48,739 nucleotides of DNA, from the NCBI GenBank assembly GCA_030430625.1, contig JAUIKL010000009.1, positions 1 through 48,739 of the forward strand. The letters run 5' to 3'. The notes beneath the pieces are model-generated. The model did no database searches. It saw only the letters and a list, made by a program, of their open reading frames with translations, and was not told the origin of the DNA. Position 1 is the first letter of the stretch. Every line of letters begins with the position of its first letter. Position numbers and translations under genes: made by a program. Below, piece by piece: positions 32,229 to 41,135 of the stretch. Origin of the DNA: Gemmatimonadota bacterium. GTDB lineage: Bacteria; Gemmatimonadota; Gemmatimonadetes; Longimicrobiales; Gaopeijiaceae.

Positions 32229-32861
32229 ATGTCACCGTTGAGCGATTCTCTCGAAGGCATCACGTGGTTTCGAGGCTCGTCCGTGCGGATCCGGAGATCC
32301 GGCCTGGAGGTTCACGTCGACCCCATCGGCGTGGACGAGCCGTCCGAGGCCGACTTCGTGCTGCTCACGCACCCGCACTACGACAATTTTTCGGAGGCGG
32401 ATATCGAGCGGGTGCGTGGAGACCACACCGTACTCATCGCGCCCGCCTCGATGAAGAAACAGCTCGACGGTGCGGATCATTTCATGCGTCCGGGTGACAT
32501 GCTCCAGCTCGAGGGCTTCGACGTTCTCGCGGTGCCGGCGCACAACGTCGACAAGAAATTCCACACCGCCGAGCAGGGATGGCTCGGCTACGTCTTCACC
32601 ATCGACGGCACGACGTACTACCACGCCGGTGACACCGACTTCCTGCCGGCCATGTTCGGAATCCGATGTGACGTCGCCTTCCTCCCTGTCGACGGCTACT
32701 ACACGATGGGCGTGGAGGACGCCGCCCGCGCCGGCGACGCCTGCGGCGCGGAGATGATCATCCCCATCCACTGGGGTGAGACGCACGGCACGGAAGACGA
32801 TGTGGCTCGCCTGCACGAGCTGTTCGGCCGAGAGGTCGGCGTGCTTCCGCGACGCTCCTAG
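32229..32861 (+). CDS. MBL-fold metal-dependent hydrolase, UlaG-like (COG2220 type)
   Basis: This soluble protein of 210 residues has the metallo-beta-lactamase fold of the UlaG/COG2220 group. The metal loop reads LLTHPHYDNFS where H-x-H-x-D-H is usual, so the last His is Asn. Further ligand-like residues are VPAHNVDKKFH, YYHAGDTDFLP and IIPIHWGETHG. The family contains lactonases, phosphodiesterases and many untested members; the substrate cannot be told. It is the first gene of an operon with a gamma-glutamyltransferase-like gene 15 bases downstream. The ATG at 32229 (MSPLSDSLEGITWFRGSSVR) has no strong ribosome site, but the sequence before it is not protein-like. Confidence 0.85.
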   Translation: MSPLSDSLEGITWFRGSSVRIRRSGLEVHVDPIGVDEPSEADFVLLTHPHYDNFSEADIERVRGDHTVLIAPASMKKQLDGADHFMRPGDMLQLEGFDVLAVPAHNVDKKFHTAEQGWLGYVFTIDGTTYYHAGDTDFLPAMFGIRCDVAFLPVDGYYTMGVEDAARAGDACGAEMIIPIHWGETHGTEDDVARLHELFGREVGVLPRRS

Positions 32862-32876
32862 GCGCGAAGGCTGGAG

Positions 32877-34478
32877 ATGACCGGTCCTGTGCGCAGCCCG
32901 GCCACCGAATCGGGGCGCTCGACCGTGTACGCCCCCAACGGCGTGGCAGCCACGAGTCACCCACTGGCGACCACCGCGGCGCTCGGCCTCCTGGAGGGGG
33001 GTGGCAACGCAATCGACGCCGCCGTAGCGGCCGCCGCCGTACTCAACGTCACCGAGCCCCACATGACCGGCGTCGGAGGCGACCTCTTCGCCATCCTCTG
33101 GTCGGCCGCGGAGGGGAAGTTGGTCGGCCTGGATGCGAGCGGTCGATCCGGCTCCAGGACGGACCGAAGAGCCCTGGTTGCCGGCGGCGCCGAGTGTGCT
33201 CCGCCGGATGGCGCGAGATCCGTGACGGTCCCGGGCGCCCTCTCGGGCTGGAATGCCCTCGTCGAGCGCTACGGCAGCCGATCGCTCGCGGAGGTTCTGG
33301 CCCCCGCCATCCGCGTTGCACAGGAGGGCTTTCCGGTCAGTCCGATCATCGCCCGGGACTGGGCGGAAATGGCCGAGAAGCTCGAGGCGGGAAGCGGAGC
33401 AGCGGAGACCTTCCTCATCGAAGGAGAGGCACCTCGAGCCGGAGACTGGTTCCGGAACCCGGACCTGGCCCGGAGCTTCCAGCGCATCGCGGATCAGGGC
33501 CCTTCGGTTTTGTACGGAGGGGCACTGGGCGCCGAGATCGTGGCGGGCCTCGACGAGCTCGGCGGATACATCACCCTAGACGACCTGGCGCGGCACGAGG
33601 CTCGATGGGTGATGCCCCTGAGCATCGATTACAAGGGGTACACGCTGCACGAGCTACCACCCGCCGGGCAGGGAATCGCCGCCTTGCAGATGCTCAAGAT
33701 GCTCGAGGATGTGGACTTCTCCACGATGAGGCACAACTCGGCCGAGTACCTGCACACCCTTATCGAGGCCAAGAAGCTCACGTACGCCGACCTCGCGCGC
33801 TACGTGGCCGACCCGGACCACATGGAGGTCGGGCCCGAGGCCATGCTCGACCCGCGATATCTCCGCGGGCGGGCCGCACTCATCGATCCGAATTCAGCCG
33901 CAGATCGACCCGAGCCGGGCCACTTTGCGACCGAATCGGAGACGGTGTATCTGACGACCGCCGACCGCGACGGCAACATCGTTTCGTTGATCAACTCCAT
34001 CTACAACTCCTTCGGAGCCCGGGTCGTCGTCCCCGGCACGGGAATACTCCTCCAGAACCGGGGGGCGGGCTTCACCCTCGAAGCGGGACACCCGAACGAG
34101 CTGGCCCCGAACAAGCGACCCTTCCACACGATCATCCCCGCCTTCGTGACCCGAGAGGGCCAACCCTGGCTCTCGTACGGGGTGATGGGGGGGTCGATGC
34201 AACCGCAGGGTCACGTTCAACTGCTTCTGAACATGGTCGAGTTCGGGATGGACCCTCAGGAAGCGGTGGACGCCGCGCGCTTCCGGCACCTCTCCGGTGC
34301 GGCCGTGGCCATCGAGAATCTGGACCCCGTGGTCGCTGCCCGACTCGAGGCTCTGGGTCACGAGCTTCGAGACCCGCGGAGCGAAACGTTCGGAGGAGCG
34401 CAGGCGATCCTTAGATTGGAGAGGGGATGGGCAGCCGGCTCGGACCCGCGCAAAGACGGCATGGCGGCAGGTAACTGA
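32877..34478 (+). CDS. Gamma-glutamyltransferase family protein (YwrD-like)
   Basis: This 533-residue Ntn-hydrolase of the gamma-glutamyltransferase family cleaves itself into two chains. N-terminal family motifs are LGLLEGGGNAIDAAVAAAAV and HMTGVGGDLFAILW. The self-cleavage site is the Thr in ATESETVYLTTADRDGN, with the new N-terminal Thr of the small chain inside ETVYL; then NSIYNSFGARVVVPGTGILL, LAPNKRPFHTIIPAF and GGSMQPQGHVQLLLNM. No signal peptide is visible, unlike periplasmic GGT, which favours the cytosolic YwrD-like branch. The substrate is not known to be glutathione. Residue context around the binding Arg (GRSGSRTDR) agrees with this branch. It overlaps the NUDIX gene by one base. 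Confidence 0.9.
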   Translation: MTGPVRSPATESGRSTVYAPNGVAATSHPLATTAALGLLEGGGNAIDAAVAAAAVLNVTEPHMTGVGGDLFAILWSAAEGKLVGLDASGRSGSRTDRRALVAGGAECAPPDGARSVTVPGALSGWNALVERYGSRSLAEVLAPAIRVAQEGFPVSPIIARDWAEMAEKLEAGSGAAETFLIEGEAPRAGDWFRNPDLARSFQRIADQGPSVLYGGALGAEIVAGLDELGGYITLDDLARHEARWVMPLSIDYKGYTLHELPPAGQGIAALQMLKMLEDVDFSTMRHNSAEYLHTLIEAKKLTYADLARYVADPDHMEVGPEAMLDPRYLRGRAALIDPNSAADRPEPGHFATESETVYLTTADRDGNIVSLINSIYNSFGARVVVPGTGILLQNRGAGFTLEAGHPNELAPNKRPFHTIIPAFVTREGQPWLSYGVMGGSMQPQGHVQLLLNMVEFGMDPQEAVDAARFRHLSGAAVAIENLDPVVAARLEALGHELRDPRSETFGGAQAILRLERGWAAGSDPRKDGMAAGN

Positions 34479-35335
34479 TGGCTGAGGTCGGATCGATCAT
34501 CCCCTTCGACAGAATTCCCGAGGGCTTCGCGCAGAGGATCGACGACCCGCCCGAAGCACCGGCCACCCCCCGCCCCGCCGCAACGATCGTGTTGATGCGC
34601 GACGGCGGCGACGGGCCCGAGCTCCTGCTCATGCGGCGCAACCGGAACGCCGGTTTCGTGCCAGGGGCGTATGTATTCCCCGGCGGTCGCGTGGACGCCG
34701 CGGACGCGGGTGACGACGCGGTCTCCCTGGTCGACGGGCTCGACGGAGACGGGGCGGCGGATCGTCTCGGCCTCCGGGAAGGAGACACACCGGCGATCGC
34801 CTACTACCTGGCAGCCCTGCGGGAAGCGTTCGAGGAGACGGGTATCCTCGTCGGAGTCACCCCGGACGGTTCACCACCACCGTCGGCCGCCCAGGACACA
34901 GGTGTGGACGAGGTGCGGAAGGCCCTCATGGACGACGACCTCACCTTCGGCCAGGCGCTGGACCGGCTCGGCTGCAGAATCTCGGGAACCGCGATCGAGT
35001 ACATCGCGCATTGGATCACGCCTCTCCCCGAGCCGCGCCGCTACGATACCCGCTTCTTCGCCGCACACGTCGGGGTCGACACACCACCGATCATCGATCC
35101 TCGGGAGATGACCGACGGAATCTGGATCCGCCCCTCCGCGGCGCTCGACCGCTGTGACTCGGGGTCTCTCCCGATGGTGTTCCCGACCATCAAGACGATC
35201 GAACAGCTGGTAGACTTCGGGACCGTGTCGGAAGCCCTCGCTTCATATCGCCGGGCACCCGTGCGAACGATTCTCCCCACGCTCGTCGTGACGCCGACCG
35301 GAATCGGACTCGAGATCGACGACGAGGACGGCTGA
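34478..35335 (+). CDS. NUDIX hydrolase with split NUDIX box (NUDT19-like)
   Basis: This 285-residue NUDIX-fold hydrolase resembles eukaryotic NUDT19/RP2-type proteins, which act on CoA and acyl-CoA diphosphate bonds. The N-terminal strand is ATIVLMRDGGDGPELLLMRR. The NUDIX box begins VFPGGRVD and resumes after about 37 inserted residues at AALREAFEETGI, keeping the metal-binding REAFEE. An insertion inside the box is typical of this group. Later segments HWITPLPEPRRYDTRFFAAH and MVFPTIKTIEQL also fit it. It is third in the MBL/GGT/NUDIX operon, its ATG sharing a base with the GGT stop. A role in CoA or nucleotide clean-up is inferred. Confidence 0.87.
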   Translation: MAEVGSIIPFDRIPEGFAQRIDDPPEAPATPRPAATIVLMRDGGDGPELLLMRRNRNAGFVPGAYVFPGGRVDAADAGDDAVSLVDGLDGDGAADRLGLREGDTPAIAYYLAALREAFEETGILVGVTPDGSPPPSAAQDTGVDEVRKALMDDDLTFGQALDRLGCRISGTAIEYIAHWITPLPEPRRYDTRFFAAHVGVDTPPIIDPREMTDGIWIRPSAALDRCDSGSLPMVFPTIKTIEQLVDFGTVSEALASYRRAPVRTILPTLVVTPTGIGLEIDDEDG

Positions 35336-35421
35336 CCCGGCCCCGTCGATCCACGACGGCGGTAAGCTCGGGAGCGAGGTTTTTCCTTGCCCCTGCGCCC
35401 AGCGTGTTGAGAGTTAGGCGC

Positions 35422-37236
35422 ATGTCGTCCGTACGCCGAATCAAGCCATTTCGCGCGATGAATCGCTCCGCGATCGTCGCCGGCCTCGTCTTCATCGCCT
35501 TCGTCGGTGGGACGCGTGTAGCCGCGCAGGGCCAGGGCTCCGCGCCTCTGGAAGTCCTGTACGGCTTCTCATTGATCGACGGAACCGGCGGCCCTCCGAT
35601 CGAAGATGCCGCGATGGCCATCCGCGGCAACGAGATCCTGACCGTCTCCAGCCGACTCGAGTTGTTGTCCGGGCCGAACGCTCCGCGGGACGCGATCGTC
35701 CGCAATCTCGGAGGTGGCTGGATCGTGCCCGGGCTCATCGACGCCCACGTGCACCTGGCCACGGTACCGAACCGTGAGAGGGCCGAGGCGGAGCTGAACC
35801 GCATGCTCTACGGCGGGATCGTCGCCGTCCGTGACATGGCCGGAGACGCCCGGGCCCTTTCGTCCCTGGCGCGTGATACACGCCTCGGACAGCTGCAGGG
35901 CCCGGATGTGTTCTACTCTGCGCTGATGGCCGGGCCGACCTTCCTGAGCGACCCGCGCCCCCAGTCTTCGGCCGCAGGTGAGGTGGCGGGAGAGGTCCCC
36001 TGGATGCAGGCGATCACTCCCGAGACCCACCTCCCGACCGCCGTTGCGTTGGCACGCGGGACATCGGCGTCCGGCATCAAGATCTACGCGAACCTCGAGC
36101 CCGAGCTCGTCCGCGCGATCACCGACGAGGCCCACCGGCAGGGCACGAAGGTGTGGGCTCACAGTATGGTCTTCCCGACCCGACCCCTGGCCGTCGTGGA
36201 GAGTGGCGCGGACGTGATCTCCCATGTCTGTCGGCTGGCCTGGGAGGGTATGGCCACGGCTCCGACCGAGTACCACCACGACCAGGTGCCGCTCTTCGGA
36301 AACTTCTCGGCCGAGTCTCCGGTCTTCACGGAGCTGTTCGAGGCGATGCGTGCTCGGGGCACGATCCTCGACGCCACGCTGTCCATGTACGTGCGGATGG
36401 CCGCGAACCCGGACAACACCCAATCCGACAGGTGCGACCTCGGCTTCGCGCGCGAACTGGTCCGACGGGCCTACGAAGAGGGCATTCCGATCGCGGCCGG
36501 GACGGATTTCACGACCGATCGTGAGGATCCGTACCCGTCCTTGTTCGAAGAGGTGGAGGAACTCGTGAACGGTGCGGGGCTTCCCCCGATGGCGGCCATC
36601 GAAGCCGCCACACGCGTGGCCGCCGAAGCCATCGGTGTCGAAGATCGTTACGGAACACTCGAACATGGACGGCCCGTCTCCTTCGTTCTCCTCGACGCGA
36701 ACCCGCTCGAGGACATCGGGAACCTCCGAAGCATCAAGGCTGTGTGGAAGAACGGGGAGCGCTACGAGCGCGGAGCCTTCCGTCCGGTCGTGGTCGCACG
36801 GGACGACGTCCGTCGGGTCGAAGCCCGGGGTCCCCAGACGGCGCAGCAAGCGCTCGATGCCTGGCTCGGCCTCTGGCGCCGCTACGACCTCGATCAACTC
36901 GGCGACGTCTTTCTTCAGGATCCTGCCCTCACCTACTTCGCCAGCGACGCGGAGGGTGTGATCGAGGGGTGGGAGGCGGTCCTGGCGTATCACGACGAGC
37001 GTGGCTTCGTCCCCGGTGGCTTCGCCATCACCGACGAACTCTGGCTCGACGATCCGCTCATCACACACTTCGAGGACACCGCCGTCGTGAGCGCCGTCTG
37101 GAACTTCGGGAAGCGACTCCAGCCCGCCGAGGCCGGCCGTGGCCCCTTCAGCATGGTGATCGTACGCACCCCTGAGGGCTTTCGGGTGTCTCACGTGAAC
37201 ATGGCCAACTACCCCCGGAGCGGGTCGGGCAGCTGA
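35422..37236 (+). CDS. Exported amidohydrolase with C-terminal NTF2-like domain
   Basis: This protein of about 604 residues has a signal peptide ending GGTRVAAQGQ, then an imidazolonepropionase-like amidohydrolase. Motifs: PGLIDAHVHLATVP (metal His pair), GIVAVRDMAGDA, a likely carbamylated or metal Lys in ASGIKIYANL, KVWAHSMVF, ISHVCRLAW and AAGTDFTTDRED with the catalytic Asp. From about 470 on, a second domain (AQQALDAWLGLWRRYDLDQL to SHVNMANYP) has the SnoaL/NTF2-like pattern. The physiological substrate is unknown. Two starts are possible: the ATG at 35422 and the ATG at 35458 (MNRSAIVAGLVF), the latter giving a more compact signal peptide. The next gene, 34 bases downstream, encodes a separate NTF2-like lipoprotein. 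Confidence 0.85.
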   Translation: MSSVRRIKPFRAMNRSAIVAGLVFIAFVGGTRVAAQGQGSAPLEVLYGFSLIDGTGGPPIEDAAMAIRGNEILTVSSRLELLSGPNAPRDAIVRNLGGGWIVPGLIDAHVHLATVPNRERAEAELNRMLYGGIVAVRDMAGDARALSSLARDTRLGQLQGPDVFYSALMAGPTFLSDPRPQSSAAGEVAGEVPWMQAITPETHLPTAVALARGTSASGIKIYANLEPELVRAITDEAHRQGTKVWAHSMVFPTRPLAVVESGADVISHVCRLAWEGMATAPTEYHHDQVPLFGNFSAESPVFTELFEAMRARGTILDATLSMYVRMAANPDNTQSDRCDLGFARELVRRAYEEGIPIAAGTDFTTDREDPYPSLFEEVEELVNGAGLPPMAAIEAATRVAAEAIGVEDRYGTLEHGRPVSFVLLDANPLEDIGNLRSIKAVWKNGERYERGAFRPVVVARDDVRRVEARGPQTAQQALDAWLGLWRRYDLDQLGDVFLQDPALTYFASDAEGVIEGWEAVLAYHDERGFVPGGFAITDELWLDDPLITHFEDTAVVSAVWNFGKRLQPAEAGRGPFSMVIVRTPEGFRVSHVNMANYPRSGSGS

Positions 37237-37270
37237 CGACGCTCCGGACATCACTCGGAGCCCCGCGCCC

Positions 37271-37804
37271 ATGCGCACCCTACTCCTGGTAGCTCTCGCG
37301 CTCGCCTCGACGTCGTGCTTCCAGCTTCGACCGACCCAGGACGAGTCGGTCCGCGAGGCGGAACTCACGATCCGGACGCTCATGACCGCGTGGGAACGGG
37401 GTGACTCCGAGATTCTCGAAGAGCTTTTCTGGCCCGACGCCCTCTATGACGACTACCCGAACCAGCACACGTATCAGGGTCTGGACGAAATCATCGGGTA
37501 CGTGAACGCGCTCCACGCATGGGCGGACGACGTGTTGTGGAACGTCGGTCAGGTCCACGTCACGGAGACGGGCGCCGTGGCCGAATGGGTGTTCTCGGCG
37601 GTCCAGGCCCGTCCGATGGGCAACGAACTCAGTGTCGGTACCGGCGCCGAGGTCGTCACGAACGGTGTCACCGTGATCGAACTCGAAGGAGGACGAATCA
37701 CGAGGGCGGCCGACTACATGGATACGGCCCCGATGCTCCTACAGCTGGGCGCTCGCATCGAGATGCCGGACGGCACGATCGTCGAACTCGGAGGTGGAGA
37801 CTGA
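37271..37804 (+). CDS. NTF2-like (SnoaL-type) lipoprotein
   Basis: This 177-residue protein has a short lipoprotein signal (MRTLLLVALALASTSC, Cys 16). The mature part is one NTF2-like domain: the helix EAELTIRTLMTAWERGDSEI, then FWPDALYDDYPNQHTYQGLD (a typical SnoaL/DUF4440 opening), and later strands with GRITRAADYMDT. The fold is used by cyclases, dehydratases and simple binding proteins, so no reaction can be assigned. Its fold is the same as the last domain of the amidohydrolase just upstream, suggesting a functional or evolutionary link. The stop is 16 bases from the convergent ETF-QO gene. Confidence 0.8.
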   Translation: MRTLLLVALALASTSCFQLRPTQDESVREAELTIRTLMTAWERGDSEILEELFWPDALYDDYPNQHTYQGLDEIIGYVNALHAWADDVLWNVGQVHVTETGAVAEWVFSAVQARPMGNELSVGTGAEVVTNGVTVIELEGGRITRAADYMDTAPMLLQLGARIEMPDGTIVELGGGD

Positions 37805-37819
37805 CCCCACCTTCCGTCC

Positions 37820-39505
37820 TCACATCTGACGATAGGCCGGCCCACTCCCTCCCTCGCGGGGCGTCCAACGAGGTCCGACGACATCCGTGGCTTTGCAGTC
37901 CACGCAGTTCGGCGCGTTGACGATCAGCTTGTCACCGTCCCGCTCGTAGACACCTGCCGGGCACAGGTGCACGTACATTTCGGCCGCCTCGGGTGAGACG
38001 TCCTCCCCGATCACGAGGTGGGACGGGATGTCGTCACGAGTCTGGTTCCCCGACTTGTAGACCGCGTCGACTTTGGAGAAAGTCAGCTTCCCGTCCGGCA
38101 CGACCTTCTCGGGCGTGGGCCCGAGGTGCTTCGTCTCGGCCGCGTCTTCCTCCACCGAGATCTTTCCACCGGGAAAGGCCCCGCCCGTCACCGTCATCAG
38201 GCCGGCCTTCACCCCACCCACGAAGAAGCCGCTCTTGAACGCGAGCCGCATGTTCCGGCGCGCCTCGAGATCCTTCATGATGACACTCTGGTCGACCGCA
38301 GCCGTGTAGCCGGCAAGAGCTGCCTCGGACGTGTCACCGGCCTTGAGCGCCTGGAAGATCTGACGGGCGGCCATCATGCCCGAGTGCATAGCGTAGTGGA
38401 TCCCCTTCAACGAGGAGACCTCCACGTAGCCGGCCGCGTCACCGACGATGACGAGACCGTCACCGTGACGGCGATTCGGCACCGAGTAGTAGCCTCCTTC
38501 AGGGATCGTCTTGGCTCCCCACTCGATCATCTCACCGCCTTCCAGGATATCCCGGAAGAGGGGGTGAAGCTTCATGCGCTGGAGGCGATCGTGGACGTCG
38601 AAGCGCGCGTCGGCGTAGTCGAGCCCGACGACGAGGCCGACGGCCACGGTGTTGTCCGACATCGGATACATGAACGAGCCACCGAAGGCGTCCTTCGGCA
38701 GAGGCCAGTTCATCGTGTGGATGATCCGGTCGAGGGGCTTCTTCACCTCCCAGACCTCTTTCACCCCGAGCGCGTAGATCTGCGGGTTCTCCGAGGTGAC
38801 ACCCTGCCAGTCGAGCCACGCCTGGGAGAGGGGTCCACGTGTTCCTTCGGAGAGCACCGTGACGCGTGCCGTCAGATCGACGGCCGGCATGGCGTCGGCA
38901 CTGGCCGGCTCGCCGTCCCTGCCCAGGCCCGACGGGGTCGTCCGAACACCGATCACATCGTTGTCGGCCACCAGGAGCGAGTCCACCGGAAAGCCCGGGA
39001 AGACGTTCACACCCAGGCCCTCGGCCTGCTCACCCAACCAACGGACCATCTCCGAGATGGAGCCGATCCAGTTCCCGTGGTTCTGCATCGTCGGTGGCGT
39101 CGGGATCCGGTACGAACTCGATTCCGTGAGAACGTACACCGACTCCTTGTCGACCGGACGACGCAGCGGCAGCTCGTCCATGGACAGGTCGGGGAAGAGC
39201 TCCTTGAAGGCGCTCGGGTTCACGACAGCGCCAGACAGGTTGTGTTCCCCGAGCTGTCCAGCCTTTTCGAGCACGGCGATTTCGACGTCTCCGATGCCGT
39301 CGCCACCCTCGTTGTCCTTCTGCACGAGGCGGGCGAGTTCGATCGCCCCGGCCAAACCCGCGGGACCGCCACCGACAAAAACCACGTCCATCGGGATCGC
39401 TTCGTCGTCCGGCGTGTCCGCCACGATGAAGCGATCTCGAGGAAGAGGCGGCTGATCGTCGAGAAGACGAACGGAGGAACGAGTGAGGCTCGTACCCTCT
39501 GACAT
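37820..39505 (-). CDS. Electron transfer flavoprotein-quinone oxidoreductase
   Basis: This 561-residue membrane-associated enzyme passes electrons from ETF (fatty acid and amino acid oxidation) to the quinone pool. The FAD site VFVGGGPAGLAGAIEL is at about 43-58. The family segment LGEHNLSGAVVNP is complete, and WPLPKDAFGGSFMYPM and VIVGDAAGYVEVSSLKGIHY are well conserved. The C-terminal ferredoxin-like part has LCPAGVYERDGDKL and NCVDCKATDV. Classical ETF-QO has C-x2-C-x2-C here; the last Cys is replaced (K-A-T), leaving three of the four [4Fe-4S] ligands. The ATG at 39505 follows GGGAG by five bases. No etfA/etfB is in the window. The gene is divergent from the AAA ATPase gene, with 139 bases between them. 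Confidence 0.9.
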   Translation of the reverse strand: MSEGTSLTRSSVRLLDDQPPLPRDRFIVADTPDDEAIPMDVVFVGGGPAGLAGAIELARLVQKDNEGGDGIGDVEIAVLEKAGQLGEHNLSGAVVNPSAFKELFPDLSMDELPLRRPVDKESVYVLTESSSYRIPTPPTMQNHGNWIGSISEMVRWLGEQAEGLGVNVFPGFPVDSLLVADNDVIGVRTTPSGLGRDGEPASADAMPAVDLTARVTVLSEGTRGPLSQAWLDWQGVTSENPQIYALGVKEVWEVKKPLDRIIHTMNWPLPKDAFGGSFMYPMSDNTVAVGLVVGLDYADARFDVHDRLQRMKLHPLFRDILEGGEMIEWGAKTIPEGGYYSVPNRRHGDGLVIVGDAAGYVEVSSLKGIHYAMHSGMMAARQIFQALKAGDTSEAALAGYTAAVDQSVIMKDLEARRNMRLAFKSGFFVGGVKAGLMTVTGGAFPGGKISVEEDAAETKHLGPTPEKVVPDGKLTFSKVDAVYKSGNQTRDDIPSHLVIGEDVSPEAAEMYVHLCPAGVYERDGDKLIVNAPNCVDCKATDVVGPRWTPREGGSGPAYRQM

Positions 39506-39644
39506 GGGCACTCCCGAAGGCTGGAGAACGGGGATCCGCGTCCTGGGACACGTGTATCGATTCGACTTCAAAGATCGCGAAGCGGTGACTTCCTCTCTAC
39601 CCTTCGGTTCGCGCCGCTCTTCGACCGTGCATGGAGACACACGC

Positions 39645-41114
39645 ATGTCCCAGGACCGCCCCACGACTCTAGGCGCCCTCGAGGCCTCCGGCTACCGCAG
39701 TCGGTCGGTCAAAGACGAGATGCGCGCCAATCTCGTCAGCAAGCTCAAGGCGGGGGAAACCCTGTTCGAAGGCGTGCAGGGGTACGACGAGACGGTCGTG
39801 CCGCAGATCGTGAACGCCGTCCTGGCCAGGCACGACTTCATCCTTCTCGGCCTCCGGGGACAGGCGAAGAGCCGAATCCTCAGGCAGTTGGCCGAACTGA
39901 TGGACGACCGGATCCCGATCCTGGCCGGCAGTGAGGTCAACGACGACCCACTCGCCCCGATCTCGAAATACGGCCGACAGCTGATCGAGGAGCATGGCCC
40001 GGACACACCGATCGAGTGGATCGGGCGGGATGTGCGCTACGTGGAGAAGCTGGCGACACCAGACGTGACCATCGCCGACATGATCGGCGACGTCGATCCG
40101 ATCAAAGCCGCCCGGGGCGGACACATCCTGGCCGACGAGTTGACCATCCATTACGGCCTGCTTCCGCGAGCCAACCGCGGCATCCTGGCCATCAACGAGT
40201 TGCCCGACCTGGCCGGAAAGATCCAGGTCGGCCTCTTCAACATCCTCCAGGAGGGGGACGTTCAGGTCAAAGGATATCCGATCCGGATGGCCCTGGACCT
40301 GATGATGGTGTTCACGGCCAACCCCGAGGACTACACAGCCCGGGGAAAGATCATCACTCCGCTGAAGGATCGCATCGGGGCGGAGATCCGCACGCACTAC
40401 CCCGAGGAAGTGGACACCGGGGTCTCGATCACGCGGCAGGAGGCGTGGACCGGGCGCGACGATTCAGCCGTCGAGATCCCGGACTTCGTGGAGGAAGCCG
40501 TCGAACGTGTCGCTTTCATCGCACGAAACGACAAGCGCATCGACCAGCGATCGGGGGTCAGCCAGCGTATGCCGATCACCGTGATGGAGACCGCGGTCTC
40601 GAACGCCGAGCGGCGCGCGCTACGCCATGAGGAGGACGTCGCCGTACCGCGGATCGCCGACCTGTACGCAGCCCTCCCCGCCATGACGGGCAAGATGGAA
40701 CTCGAGTACGAGGGCGAGCTCCACGGCGGGGACCGGATCTCTCGCGAGCTGATTCAGCAGGCGTGCTCGCACACCTTCGACGTGCGCGCTGCGGGCGCAG
40801 ACGTCGATCGGATCATCGAGTACTTCGAGGGTGGTGGAGCGCTCCAGGTCGGTGACGACGCGTCGGGCGCCGCCTGCGTGAAGGGCTTCGAAACCGTGCC
40901 GGGTCTCCTGGACCTCATCCGCAACGTCGGCCTGGCACCGGATGCCGTGAGTGATGGCCAGAGGGCCGCCGCGTGTGAACTCGTGCTCGAGGCCCTCGTC
41001 GCCCAGAAGCGGATCAGCCGAAGCTCGGCGGGATACGCCCGAGCGCCCCACCAGGCCCCCCAACAGGGGAAGGGTTATCAGGGCTTCGATCCGATGGGCG
41101 GAATGAGCCTCTGA
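39645..41114 (+). CDS. MoxR/ChlI-like AAA+ ATPase (magnesium-chelatase-like)
   Basis: This 489-residue cytosolic AAA+ protein belongs to the ChlI/MoxR clade. The P-loop is a variant (LLGLRGQAKSRIL, about 67-79), keeping Lys-Ser. Other clade features follow: the sensor/insert region HILADELTIHYGLLPRANRG, INELPDLAGKIQVGLFNILQ with an Asn-Glu Walker B-like site, and MVFTANPEDYTARGKIITPL. A lid domain (about 300-400) ends with GVSQRMPITVMETAVSNAER. MoxR proteins usually work with a von Willebrand A partner to remodel protein or insert metal; none is adjacent here. The ATG at 39645 has GGAGA eight bases upstream. It stands alone, divergent from ETF-QO and convergent with the MscS gene. Confidence 0.85.
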   Translation: MSQDRPTTLGALEASGYRSRSVKDEMRANLVSKLKAGETLFEGVQGYDETVVPQIVNAVLARHDFILLGLRGQAKSRILRQLAELMDDRIPILAGSEVNDDPLAPISKYGRQLIEEHGPDTPIEWIGRDVRYVEKLATPDVTIADMIGDVDPIKAARGGHILADELTIHYGLLPRANRGILAINELPDLAGKIQVGLFNILQEGDVQVKGYPIRMALDLMMVFTANPEDYTARGKIITPLKDRIGAEIRTHYPEEVDTGVSITRQEAWTGRDDSAVEIPDFVEEAVERVAFIARNDKRIDQRSGVSQRMPITVMETAVSNAERRALRHEEDVAVPRIADLYAALPAMTGKMELEYEGELHGGDRISRELIQQACSHTFDVRAAGADVDRIIEYFEGGGALQVGDDASGAACVKGFETVPGLLDLIRNVGLAPDAVSDGQRAAACELVLEALVAQKRISRSSAGYARAPHQAPQQGKGYQGFDPMGGMSL

Positions 41115-41135
41115 CGGCGTCGCGTCTACGGGGGC

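Noticed and set aside
31941-32229. Possible CIRCE heat-shock operator or small RNA upstream of lon
   Set aside because: No TTAGCACTC-N9-GAGTGCTAA-like dyad is present; only an unrelated 7-bp inverted repeat was found.
35569-37383. 604-codon minus-strand frame opposite the amidohydrolase
   Set aside because: Shadow frame; the plus strand has all amidohydrolase metal motifs.
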